A stretch of DNA of 5,533 bases from Clostridium sp. UBA4108 (GTDB lineage: Bacteria; Bacillota; Clostridia; Clostridiales; Clostridiaceae): positions 82,621 to 88,153 of the forward strand of contig DFXM01000050.1 in the NCBI GenBank assembly GCA_002381695.1. The letters run 5' to 3'. The notes beneath the pieces are model-generated. The model was not told the DNA's origin. It saw only the letters and a program-made list of their open reading frames with translations, and made no database searches. The number at the start of each line of letters is the position of its first letter. The first letter of the stretch is position 1. Positions 1-5,437 of the stretch are shown one piece after another. Both the position numbers and the translations under genes were made by a program.

Positions 1-304
1 TTTTTACTTTCATAGAAACTAAGTAAATCTAGGGTTCCTGCAAATGGTATTCACAGCAATAATATGAAGTTCAATTTAAATAATTTATAAAGGAAGGACA
101 TATTTGTATTATGCAGTTTTATTGTTGCAATCTACATATCATTAAATTTTAATAAGAGTCAGTAATTGAAGTAAAATAAAATAAATATTTGGTATCAAAT
201 ATGAATGTGCCCTCATATTATAAAATATCTGAACAAAAAGGTTAGTAAAGATAACTATTATAAAGGTTCAGTTTAAATTTAATAATATGGGGGTATTAAG
301 TGTT
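1..304. other. Non-coding region upstream of the L,D-transpeptidase gene; no gene recognised
   Basis: No reading frame with a credible start, ribosome binding site and length is visible on either strand. A 7-bp inverted repeat (3-9 with 21-27) sits at the very start but has no T-tract on either side, so it is not a convincing terminator. It is followed by a CTAGGGTTCC string. An SD-like AGGAAGG at 91-97 is followed only by frames of about 13 codons. The 6-bp pairing of 229-234 with 266-271 and the near-palindrome at 185-202 are the only other structures. Promoter elements for the downstream gene must lie here, but I found no -35/-10 pair with good sequence and spacing. Confidence 0.6.
185..202. 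promoter_or_regulatory. Near-perfect 18-bp dyad upstream of the L,D-transpeptidase gene, possible operator
   Basis: ATATTTGGTATCAAATAT is symmetric at 16 of 18 positions: arms 185-191 and 196-202 are exact inverted repeats around GTAT. It lies about 100 bases before the chosen start at 305. An AT-rich dyad of this size is a plausible site for a dimeric repressor or activator, but it could also be chance in sequence this AT-rich. No regulator gene is adjacent, and the regulator cannot be named. Confidence 0.25.
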
Positions 305-1690
305 ATGGAAGAACCCAAAAATAAACATAGTAAAATTATTATAGGCATTATAATTTCTTTTGGATGTTTGCTTATGATATATTTGGGGATATTTATATAT
401 TTTACAAATCATTTTTATCCAGGATCTATAATTAATGGCATTGATGTTTCAGGTAAAACTGTAGAAGAAGTAAATGAGTATATGGAAGATGAATTTGGCA
501 CATATACACTAAAGTTAAAAGGGCGAGATAGTAGAAAAGAGGAAATTAGAGCAGTTGATATTGGGTTGAAATATAATTCACAGGATAAAATCCAAGACCT
601 AAAACATAGTCAGAATCCATTTTTATGGATTTATGGACTTTTTAATGAAAGAGATTATAAGCTGTCCGAAATGTCTTCTTACGATGAAAACTTATTAAAA
701 GAAAGTATTGATAATCTATCTTATTTCAATAGTAGTAATATAATTGAACCAGAAAATCCTAGCTTTGAATATACGAATGGTGGATATGTAATTGTAGAGA
801 AAGTTAAAGGAAATAAAATCAATAAAGATATTTTATATAACCATGTGATAAATGCAATTCTTAATAAGGAAACTGCCATAGATCTAGAGGCAATTAATTG
901 TTATGAGAAACCGCAATATACTTCAGAGTCAAAAGAAATTATCCAAGTTAATAATACACTTAACAAATATGCATCTTCAATAATTACCTATACCTTTGGT
1001 AAAGATAAACAAGTTTTAGATGGTTCTATAATAAATACTTGGCTTAAGGTTAATGAAAACTTAGAAGTTATATTTGATGAAGAAAAGGTCAGAAATTATG
1101 TAGATGTAATGGCTAATAATTATGATACATTAAGTGACACAAGAGATTTTGTTACATCATTAGGAACTACAGTAAAAGTTAGTGATGGTGATTATGGTTG
1201 GCTCATTAATAGATCTAAAGAAGTACAGGACCTAATTACAGCTATAAAGCAAGGTCAAGCTATAACAAAAGAACCAATATATACTCAAAGGGCGTTAAGT
1301 CGAGATGGTAATGACATTGGAAATACATATGCGGAGATTAATCTTACAAAACAATATTTATGGTTTTATAAAGATGGGGTTCTTATCGCAGAAGGAGATG
1401 TAGTTACTGGAAACGTAAGAAGTAATCATTCAACACCAGCAGGCACTTATAAGTTAGCTTATAAACAAAAGAATGCAATTTTAAGAGGTGATGATTATGT
1501 TACACCAGTTAGCTTTTGGATGCCTTTTAATGGTGATATTGGTCTTCATGATGCAACGTGGAGAAGAAGCTTTGGAGGAGACATATATAAAACCAATGGT
1601 TCTCATGGTTGCATAAATGCACCTTATAAGGTAGCAGAGGCAATATTTTATAATATTGAGCCTGGAATTCCAGTTGTTTGTTATTTTTAA
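305..1690 (+). CDS. Membrane-anchored L,D-transpeptidase (YkuD domain) with PG_binding_4-type N-terminal region
   Basis: This 461-residue protein should form 3-3 peptidoglycan cross-links, or attach other groups to the tetrapeptide stem, outside the membrane. Residues 11-33 form one hydrophobic segment after a short Lys-containing N-terminus, giving a signal anchor with the bulk outside. Residues 43-52 read INGIDVSGKT, typical of PG_binding_4-type modules; the region to about 330 resembles the stalk of Ldtfm-like enzymes. The YkuD catalytic domain spans about 342-461. It has TPAGTY, then His415 (GLHDATW) and the nucleophile Cys436 in GSHGCINAP, so all key residues are present and the enzyme should be active. 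Start choice: ATG 305 follows GGGGG (289-293) with 11 bases between; an in-frame ATG at 287 would add six residues but has no SD. Asn follows Cys-Ile where many YkuD enzymes have Arg. The gene appears monocistronic; the next gene has its own long leader. The family call is firm; the exact substrate is not known. Such enzymes can lower dependence on beta-lactam-sensitive D,D-transpeptidases. Confidence 0.92.
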   Translation: MEEPKNKHSKIIIGIIISFGCLLMIYLGIFIYFTNHFYPGSIINGIDVSGKTVEEVNEYMEDEFGTYTLKLKGRDSRKEEIRAVDIGLKYNSQDKIQDLKHSQNPFLWIYGLFNERDYKLSEMSSYDENLLKESIDNLSYFNSSNIIEPENPSFEYTNGGYVIVEKVKGNKINKDILYNHVINAILNKETAIDLEAINCYEKPQYTSESKEIIQVNNTLNKYASSIITYTFGKDKQVLDGSIINTWLKVNENLEVIFDEEKVRNYVDVMANNYDTLSDTRDFVTSLGTTVKVSDGDYGWLINRSKEVQDLITAIKQGQAITKEPIYTQRALSRDGNDIGNTYAEINLTKQYLWFYKDGVLIAEGDVVTGNVRSNHSTPAGTYKLAYKQKNAILRGDDYVTPVSFWMPFNGDIGLHDATWRRSFGGDIYKTNGSHGCINAPYKVAEAIFYNIEPGIPVVCYF

Positions 1691-1782
1691 TGGTTGGAGA
1701 GTAAGGCATATTTAAGATATATTCAGAGTGGTTGACTTGTTATTTTATATCATATACCCAAAGATATATTTATGTAGTTACA

Positions 1783-1812
1783 TTGACTAAAGTATGAAAA
1801 ATTGTATATTAT
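1783..1812 (+). promoter_or_regulatory. Probable sigma-A promoter for the ABC-F leader transcript
   Basis: A -35 box TTGACT (1783-1788) is followed after 16 bases by TATATT (1805-1810), or after 18 bases by TATTAT (1807-1812). Either gives a good housekeeping-type promoter with a start near 1817-1819, about 36 bases before the uORF at 1854. A second TTGACT at 1732-1737 has only poorly spaced -10 candidates. The position is what a 5' attenuator leader needs, which raises confidence. Confidence 0.6.
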
Positions 1813-1853
1813 ATAGGTAGGATCAAAAACGGACAAAAAGAAAGGAGAATGAA

Positions 1854-1874
1854 ATGAGGATATTATTAGCTTAA
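1854..1874 (+). CDS. Six-codon upstream ORF, candidate ribosome-stalling leader peptide MRILLA
   Basis: ATG AGG ATA TTA TTA GCT TAA encodes MRILLA. The start lies six bases after a near-ideal AAAGGAG (1841-1847), a better initiation signal than most real genes in the window have. A ribosome binding site this good in front of six codons argues for a regulatory leader rather than a protein product. The coding bases form one arm of a long-range stem with 1942-1960, so occupancy by a ribosome would change the RNA fold. ATG AAA TGA at 1849-1856 overlaps it but starts only two bases after GGAG, too close for good initiation. Drug dependence and the stall codon are inferred, not visible. Confidence 0.6.
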   Translation: MRILLA

Positions 1875-1960
1875 TCATTAAATGTAATTTTGTTAAACAA
1901 TTTAAGAGGGATATCTTATTTGTTGTGCAAAGAAACAGCTAAAGCTAATAATACTCATAT
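1854..1960 (+). promoter_or_regulatory. Anti-antiterminator stem that includes the uORF coding sequence
   Basis: Bases 1861-1872 (TATTATTAGCTT) pair perfectly with 1942-1953 (AAGCTAATAATA), giving 12 bp. The pairing continues outward through 1858-1859 with 1955-1956 and 1854-1856 with 1958-1960, interrupted by mismatches at 1860/1954 and 1857/1957. It therefore spans the uORF from its ATG to the first base of its stop codon. The 69-base loop contains a small TAAGA/TCTTA hairpin (1903-1907 with 1914-1918). Bases 1954-1960 are shared with the antiterminator, so the two structures exclude each other. A ribosome on the uORF would block this stem. Confidence 0.55.
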
Positions 1961-2110
1961 ACAGGTTCTTCTTGATTTAAATTTTATATAACTAATTCAA
2001 GGTAATATTAGAAATTTACTTTGAGACTTATAAGTCATGCTATAATTAAGTATGTTATAAGCCAGTATTAGAATAAAGTGAATTGTAGACAAATTAGAAC
2101 TGTAGGTGAG
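1954..2110 (+). promoter_or_regulatory. Antiterminator pairing between the mid-leader and the terminator 5' arm
   Basis: CTCATATACAGGTTCT (1954-1969) pairs with AGAACTGTAGGTGAG (2096-2110). There are 15 pairs, one of them G-U (1958/2106), with a single A-G mismatch (1959/2105) and one bulged G (1965). Bases 2099-2110 are almost the whole 5' arm of the terminator, so forming this stem prevents termination. The 5' strand overlaps the uORF-containing stem at 1954-1960. This overlap on both sides is the signature of a three-state attenuator and is unlikely to be accidental, although no energies were calculated. Confidence 0.55.
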
Positions 2111-2138
2111 CATATGTTCATTTGCAGTCATTTTTTTT
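2099..2138 (+). terminator. Intrinsic terminator inside the ABC-F leader (attenuator)
   Basis: Bases 2099-2111 pair with 2116-2128 over 13 uninterrupted positions, four of them G-U, closing a tetraloop ATAT (2112-2115). CA follows, then eight consecutive T residues (2131-2138). It points toward the ABC-F gene and sits about 150 bases before that start codon, with no full-size gene between. It could also end transcription from the transpeptidase gene, but the alternative pairing of its 5' arm upstream favours a regulatory role. Confidence 0.85.
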
Positions 2139-2152
2139 ATTATGATGTTTAA
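2114..2152 (+). CDS. Possible second upstream ORF (12 codons) embedded in the attenuator
   Basis: ATG at 2114 begins inside the terminator loop and encodes MFICSHFFYYDV, ending with TAA at 2150-2152. AGGTGAG (2104-2110) is a good SD, but it is located in the terminator 5' arm and is also masked in the antiterminator form. A ribosome initiating here would physically open the terminator. The peptide is rich in aromatic residues, partly because the T-tract is read as Phe codons. It may be coincidence of an AT-rich stem; no conservation data are available. Confidence 0.3.
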   Translation: MFICSHFFYYDV

Positions 2153-2260
2153 AAAATAGTACAATTGAATGTGGAATTCATAGAACATAAGACCATTAAA
2201 TCAGAGGATAGAAATTAAATAATTTAGTATGAGTAGAACTAATTGCAAGCAAACAAGATT

Positions 2261-2286
2261 ATTACCTCAGAATAGGATGAGGTGAT
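2261..2286 (+). promoter_or_regulatory. SD-sequestering hairpin in front of the ABC-F gene
   Basis: ATTACCTCA (2261-2269) pairs over nine positions (one G-U) with TGAGGTGAT (2278-2286) around an eight-base loop. The 3' arm contains the whole GAGGTGAT ribosome binding site of the ABC-F start at 2290. When folded, initiation should be blocked, giving a second, translational control after the transcription attenuator. A short frame, ATG 2229 to TGA 2285, runs through the hairpin and could open it if translated, but it has no SD of its own. Confidence 0.6.
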
Positions 2287-2289
2287 TTT

Positions 2290-3927
2290 ATGACAGTTTT
2301 ATTACAATGTAAAAACATTACTAAAGAGTATGGAGACACTACTATTTTAAAAAATATAAATATGAATATAACATTAGGCGAGAAAATAGGTATTGTAGGA
2401 AACAATGGTGCAGGTAAAACCACATTAGCTAATATACTAGTAGGAAAGTTAGAAGCTACATCTGGGGAAGTGATTGGGTATAAAGGCGGAATTCAAGTAG
2501 GATATATGCAGCAAGCGACAGATTACACAGATATGAAAAGTACCTTAAGTGGTGGAGAAAAGACAAAAGCGCTTTTAACTGAGGTATTATATAGCAGATG
2601 TGATATGTTGATATTGGATGAACCCACTAATCACTTAGATTATCAAGGGGTTAATTGGCTTATAAAAAAAGTCAAAGCTTTTAAAGGAGCAGTAGTTATT
2701 ATCTCCCATGATAGATATTTTCTAGATCAGTGTGTTACACGTATTTTAGAAATAGAAAATTGTAAAATTACAAACTATAAAGGTAACTATTCTTGGTATA
2801 GGGAGAAGAAGAAGAAAGATTATGAGGATACCCTTCATTTATATGTGGAGCAAGAGAAAGTGAAGGTGCAAATTAAAGGTCAAATTGAAGAGCTAAAGGG
2901 ATGGTCTAGTAAAGCTCATAGAGAAGCGGCAGTTAAAGCTCGTATAAGTGGTAATAAAAAGGGTGGAAAGCAATTTAATAGAGCAAAAGCTAAAAAGATG
3001 GACCAACAAATTAAATCCCGAATTAAAAGATTAGAGAAAATAGAGGTAGGTGGAATCGAAAGACCAGAAGAAGAAATAAAGGTTCTATTTAAGATTGAAG
3101 AAGCTAGTAAAGGCGGTTCAGTGATAGTAGAAGCAAAAGACATTAGGAAAAGTTATGATAAACGAATATTATTTGAAAAAACTTCCTTTTATATTAAAAA
3201 AGGAGAAAAAGTTGGCTTATATGGTGTCAATGGCTGCGGGAAATCAACTCTTATAAAAGCTTTATTAGGAGAAATAGATATAGGTGGAGAATTATATGTA
3301 AGCCCATCAAGGCGAATTGGCTATATTAGCCAAGAGGTTATAGGTTTAGATGAAAATTTAACTATCTTAGAGCTTTTTAGTATTCAGAATAGACAGGATC
3401 TTGGAGAAATTCGTACAGAATTAAGCTTAATGGGATTTCCTGCTGAGAGTTTATCTAAAAAGGTGGGATGTCTTAGTCTCGGTGAAAGAATGAAACTTAA
3501 ACTACTTCTTATGATTAAAGAGGGTTGTGATGTGCTTGTTTTAGATGAGCCAACTAATCATATAGATCTTCATGTTAGAGAGCAGTTAGAATACACTCTT
3601 GAAAAGTATAATGGAACAATTATTTTAGTAACCCATGACCGTTATATGTTGGAGAAAATATGTGATAAACTTCTGGTATTTAACAATAATAAGATAATCC
3701 GTTATGAATATGGAATCAAAGAATATTTGGAGAATATAAGTGAAAAGAAAATACAGAGTAAAACTAAGATCAGCAAAAAACAAGCAGAATGGAAAATGAT
3801 ATTAGATAATAGAATAGCCTATGTTATAGGCGCCCTTAGTGAAAGTAAAGCTGGTACAGAAAGATATGAAGAGTTAGATAGTGAGTATAATGAACTTATA
3901 GAATTACGAACTAGAGATGAGGGATAA
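2290..3927 (+). CDS. ABC-F ATPase of the antibiotic-resistance (VmlR/Vga/Lsa-like) ribosomal protection type
   Basis: A soluble 545-residue protein with two ABC ATPase domains and no membrane segments. Proteins of this group bind the ribosomal E site and push an interdomain loop toward the peptidyl-transferase centre to displace lincosamides, streptogramin A and pleuromutilins. Domain 1: Walker A GNNGAGKTT (37-45), signature LSGGE (86-90), Walker B with catalytic Glu111, His-switch SHDRY. Only about 11 residues separate the Q-loop (GYMQQ) from the signature, so the usual arm is nearly absent, as I recall for Vga(A)-like proteins. The linker (about 175-270) is basic and helical; its tip follows W205-SSKAH. 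Domain 2: Walker A GVNGCGKST (312-320), degenerate signature LSLGE (395-399), Glu420, THDRY. A charged tail of about 55 residues follows, as in VmlR. From memory, linker and tail resemble B. subtilis VmlR most. The start is fixed by GAGGTGAT at 2279-2286. The attenuator leader supports drug-induced expression. The exact drug spectrum cannot be read from sequence. Confidence 0.93.
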   Translation: MTVLLQCKNITKEYGDTTILKNINMNITLGEKIGIVGNNGAGKTTLANILVGKLEATSGEVIGYKGGIQVGYMQQATDYTDMKSTLSGGEKTKALLTEVLYSRCDMLILDEPTNHLDYQGVNWLIKKVKAFKGAVVIISHDRYFLDQCVTRILEIENCKITNYKGNYSWYREKKKKDYEDTLHLYVEQEKVKVQIKGQIEELKGWSSKAHREAAVKARISGNKKGGKQFNRAKAKKMDQQIKSRIKRLEKIEVGGIERPEEEIKVLFKIEEASKGGSVIVEAKDIRKSYDKRILFEKTSFYIKKGEKVGLYGVNGCGKSTLIKALLGEIDIGGELYVSPSRRIGYISQEVIGLDENLTILELFSIQNRQDLGEIRTELSLMGFPAESLSKKVGCLSLGERMKLKLLLMIKEGCDVLVLDEPTNHIDLHVREQLEYTLEKYNGTIILVTHDRYMLEKICDKLLVFNNNKIIRYEYGIKEYLENISEKKIQSKTKISKKQAEWKMILDNRIAYVIGALSESKAGTERYEELDSEYNELIELRTRDEG

Positions 3928-3930
3928 AAT

Positions 3931-3953
3931 TAGTATCCGTAGATACGTAATAT
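3931..3953 (+). terminator. Weak hairpin after the ABC-F gene, possible terminator
   Basis: GTATC (3933-3937) pairs with GATAC (3942-3946) around CGTA. The stem can extend by TTA with TAA (3948-3950) across one bulged G. The following bases, TATTTAAT, are only moderately T-rich, so termination efficiency is doubtful and read-through into the cupin genes is possible. Confidence 0.25.
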
Positions 3954-3965
3954 TTAATGGTTATA

Positions 3966-3974
3966 TGCTAGAAT
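3966..3974 (+). promoter_or_regulatory. Candidate extended -10 promoter for the cupin operon
   Basis: TGCTAGAAT matches an extended -10 (TGnTATAAT) with one change. It lies 72 bases before the first cupin start codon, in the 118-base gap after the ABC-F gene. No convincing -35 box was found at the usual spacing, so this is a weak call. Confidence 0.3.
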
Positions 3975-4045
3975 GAAGTCAAGAATTAGAGATACTAGTC
4001 AATATCAAAATATTAAAAATATTAGGTATAAAAGGAGAAAAGAAA

Positions 4046-4384
4046 ATGAAGGAATTAATAAGAAATATAGAAAAATCAAAGGTTATAGATTTCAATAGCT
4101 TAGTAGTTGCGAGAGATGGTCAAATAGAAACAGTTACATTAGCTCAAAAGAAAGGTGTTGGAGTTACTGTATTAGCATTTGGAAAAGGCGAAGGGGTAGG
4201 TCCACATGCAGCTAAGGGAGATGCTCTTATATATATTAATGAGGGGGTTGCCACAGTAAAGATTGGAGAAGAGATTATGGAAGCTTGCAAAGGTCAAATT
4301 GTAGTTATGCCAGCTAATATTCCTCATCAAGTAACAGCTAAAGAAAATATGTCAATGCTTCTGGTTGTAGTTAAGGAGGACTAA
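4046..4384 (+). CDS. Single-domain cupin protein (Cupin_2 type), probable metal-binding member of a pair
   Basis: At 112 residues this is one small beta-barrel cupin, with no signal peptide or membrane segment. The first cupin motif is GPHAAKGDALIYINEG (52-67) with His54, and Asp59 near the usual second-ligand region. The second is GQIVVMPANIPH (83-94), with His94. Two His ligands survive, but the HxH pair of classical cupins is reduced to one His, so metal binding is possible, not certain. Proteins like this are common in Clostridia and generally have no assigned substrate; sugar, small-molecule or regulatory roles are all open. AAAGGAG (4031-4037) gives a clear start. The second cupin begins two bases after the stop codon and its SD lies within the last codons here, so the two are almost certainly co-translated. 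Confidence 0.88.
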   Translation: MKELIRNIEKSKVIDFNSLVVARDGQIETVTLAQKKGVGVTVLAFGKGEGVGPHAAKGDALIYINEGVATVKIGEEIMEACKGQIVVMPANIPHQVTAKENMSMLLVVVKED

Positions 4385-4386
4385 AT

Positions 4387-4722
4387 ATGAAATATCTAAA
4401 AAATATCAAACCCTTTGAACCAATGGCTATAGATAAAATAGTAAGTCATACGGGAAATAAGATAGCTAGCAAGGCTTTAATAAGCAATGAAAATGTAGAA
4501 ATAAGATTTTTTTCTCTTGCAAAGGGTGAGAGTATTGATAAAGAATATTATGAGATGGAAACCTTATTCATAATGATTGAAGGAAGTATGAAGGTCCTTT
4601 ACAAAGAACATGATGAAGTAATTCTAAAAAAAGGTGATATAGTTGCACTAGAATCAGATATAGATTACGGAATAGAAGTCTTAGAAGATTCTAAAATGTA
4701 CAATATACTAGTTAGATATTAA
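4387..4722 (+). CDS. Second cupin-fold protein, paralogue of the preceding gene that has lost the metal-ligand histidines
   Basis: The 111 residues align with the upstream cupin without gaps across both motifs: AKGESIDKEYYEMETLFIMIEG (46-66) against GKGEGVGPHAAKGDALIYINEG, and KGDIVALESDIDY (82-94) against KGQIVVMPANIPH. His54 is replaced by Glu53, Asp59 by Glu58 and His94 by Tyr94. The only two histidines (21 and 75) lie outside the motifs, so a conventional metal site is absent. It may be a non-catalytic partner, a ligand-binding protein, or form a heterodimer with the first cupin; this is inference. AAGGAGGA (4373-4380) is an excellent SD overlapping the end of the upstream gene. A hairpin terminator follows shortly after the stop. 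Confidence 0.85.
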   Translation: MKYLKNIKPFEPMAIDKIVSHTGNKIASKALISNENVEIRFFSLAKGESIDKEYYEMETLFIMIEGSMKVLYKEHDEVILKKGDIVALESDIDYGIEVLEDSKMYNILVRY

Positions 4723-4757
4723 AATAAAGTCAGATTTAAAATTATTTACAGAAAACT

Positions 4758-4783
4758 AGGAGAAGCTTACACTTCTCCTTTCT
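4758..4783 (+). terminator. Intrinsic terminator of the cupin operon
   Basis: AGGAGAAG (4758-4765) and CTTCTCCT (4772-4779) form a perfect 8-bp stem around CTTACA, followed by TTCT. The T-tract is short but the stem is stable and lies 36 bases after the cupin stop codon. Confidence 0.7.
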
Positions 4784-4851
4784 ATCAAAATCATAATATC
4801 TCCAGAGATAGTAGGAAAAATATCAGATATGAAGATGTAGTAGTAGTATAA

Positions 4852-4920
4852 AAAGGAGCTACCTTAAAGGTGCTGAAGAATAACTTATTCTAAGCACTTT
4901 TAAGATAACTCCTTTATTTT
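4852..4920. terminator. Long 64-base hairpin between convergent genes, probable bidirectional terminator
   Basis: Bases 4852-4858 pair with 4909-4915 (7 bp). After two single mismatches flanking two further pairs, 4863-4874 pairs with 4893-4904 (12 bp, one G-U). After a small bulge, 4877-4882 pairs with 4886-4891. On the plus strand TTTATTTT follows; on the minus strand the 3' side reads CTCCTTTTTATA. It can therefore end both the cupin transcript and the minus-strand RseC-like transcript. It is longer than usual for a terminator, so a small structured RNA or a miniature inverted-repeat element remain alternatives. The rest of the 4723-5014 gap shows only short AT-rich dyads (4797-4810, 4820-4830, 4934-4945) and no gene. 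Confidence 0.65.
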
Positions 4921-5014
4921 AGTTATTTAAGTTCAATATATATTGTAATAATACTTCATATTAATTCAGTACTATATATTGCAAAAACCTTTGATGATAT
5001 AGATTATGTCTAGG

Positions 5015-5437
5015 TTACTGATGTTTAAGCACTCTTATAATTTTGAATACATATTCATCATCTTGTTTACAAAGCTTTTTAGTCAATATAAAAGAGTATA
5101 CCATAGCTCCCATGGATAAGATTATTGAATATAACTCATAATTTTTCAGCTCTAAGGAATTAAATATAAATAGCGTAACAGCTAATGTTATAACTGTAAT
5201 AAGGGTAGGAAAACCATATGCCCAAAAAGTCATATTTGAGAAGGTGTTATTCTTCATGGATACAACTACCTTATCTCCAATATTACAATTTTCAGTGTTT
5301 CTGACTTTCATAAATATAGTATTTTCAGAATTATTTTCTTTACAGGCACCACAGCTACCTCCACAGCCTGTTTTCTTTTTAAAGGCAACTGTAGCAACAT
5401 CCCCATGTAGCACTGTTACAATTCCTATTTGTTCCAT
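5015..5437 (-). CDS. RseC/MucC-family membrane protein (SoxR-reducing system RseC-like)
   Basis: The 140-residue protein opens with a small beta-rich region (EQIGIVTVLHGDVATVAF), then the cysteine cluster C25-GGS-C29-GA-C32, with a fourth Cys at 51. Two hydrophobic segments follow at about 70-92 and 102-120, with a charged tail after them. This order matches the RseC/MucC family, whose members act in the membrane with Rnf-type electron-transfer complexes to keep redox regulators such as SoxR reduced. In Clostridia the partner is more often just the Rnf complex, and none is visible here. The cluster may bind a metal or Fe-S centre; that is inference. The start is set by GGGGTGAT (minus strand, 5448-5441), three bases upstream of the ATG, a short spacing measured from the end of the SD. 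It is transcribed convergently to the cupins and its upstream neighbour lies outside the window. Confidence 0.85.
   Translation of the reverse strand: MEQIGIVTVLHGDVATVAFKKKTGCGGSCGACKENNSENTIFMKVRNTENCNIGDKVVVSMKNNTFSNMTFWAYGFPTLITVITLAVTLFIFNSLELKNYELYSIILSMGAMVYSFILTKKLCKQDDEYVFKIIRVLKHQ

Larger units (their letters stand above)
1818..2289 (+). promoter_or_regulatory. Approximately 470-base attenuator leader of the ABC-F gene
   Basis: From the inferred start near 1818 to the ABC-F start codon, the RNA holds a tiny SD-led uORF (1854-1874), a long-range stem that includes that uORF (1854-1872 with 1942-1960), an alternative stem (1954-1969 with 2096-2110), a strong intrinsic terminator (2099-2138) and an SD-masking hairpin (2261-2286). 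The pairings are seen directly in the sequence. The on/off model is inferred: without drug the uORF-containing stem occupies the antiterminator strand and the terminator forms; with drug a stalled ribosome frees that strand. Leaders of this kind are known for vmlR of B. subtilis and lmo0919 of Listeria, both ABC-F genes. Confidence 0.65.

Noticed and set aside
10..50. CTAGGGTTCCTGC following a short hairpin, reminiscent of the start of a guanidine-I (ykkC) riboswitch
   Set aside because: The other conserved blocks of that riboswitch (GGTCCGAGAG, ACACGG and the GGGAG-type 3' part) are absent downstream, and no guanidine transporter or carboxylase gene follows. At most a remnant or coincidence.
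59..72. 14-base ATAATATGAAGTTC repeated in inverse orientation at 5520-5533, with an 11-base core also at 4953-4963
   Set aside because: All copies are intergenic and two point toward a gene, but exact matches of this length are expected about once by chance in 5.5 kb of sequence this AT-rich. The right copy runs to the window edge, so a longer match outside cannot be excluded.
104..152. Mini-ORFs of about 13 codons (TTG 104, ATG 111) after an AGGAAGG
   Set aside because: Start codon or spacing is poor for each, and unlike the ABC-F leader no terminator or alternative pairing surrounds them.
1746..1770. TATATC/GATATA inverted repeat after the transpeptidase gene as a terminator
   Set aside because: Six A-T-rich pairs with an 11-base loop and no real T-tract are too weak to call. 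Transcription from the transpeptidase gene may instead run on to the terminator at 2099-2138.
2038..2046. Perfect extended -10 (TGCTATAAT) within the ABC-F leader
   Set aside because: The best -35-like boxes give spacers of 14 or 19-20 bases. A transcript starting there would carry the terminator but lack the antiterminator strand. The upstream promoter at 1783-1812 explains the leader better, although a secondary start cannot be excluded.
1997..2188. 63-codon minus-strand open frame across the ABC-F leader
   Set aside because: No ribosome binding site, low-complexity composition, and it lies over the attenuator structures.
2229..2285. 18-codon frame MSRTNCKQTRLLPQNRMR ending inside the ABC-F SD, possible third leader peptide
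   Set aside because: No SD precedes ATG 2229 (the nearest, GAGG at 2204-2207, is too far away). Kept only as a possible opener of the SD hairpin, not called as a gene.
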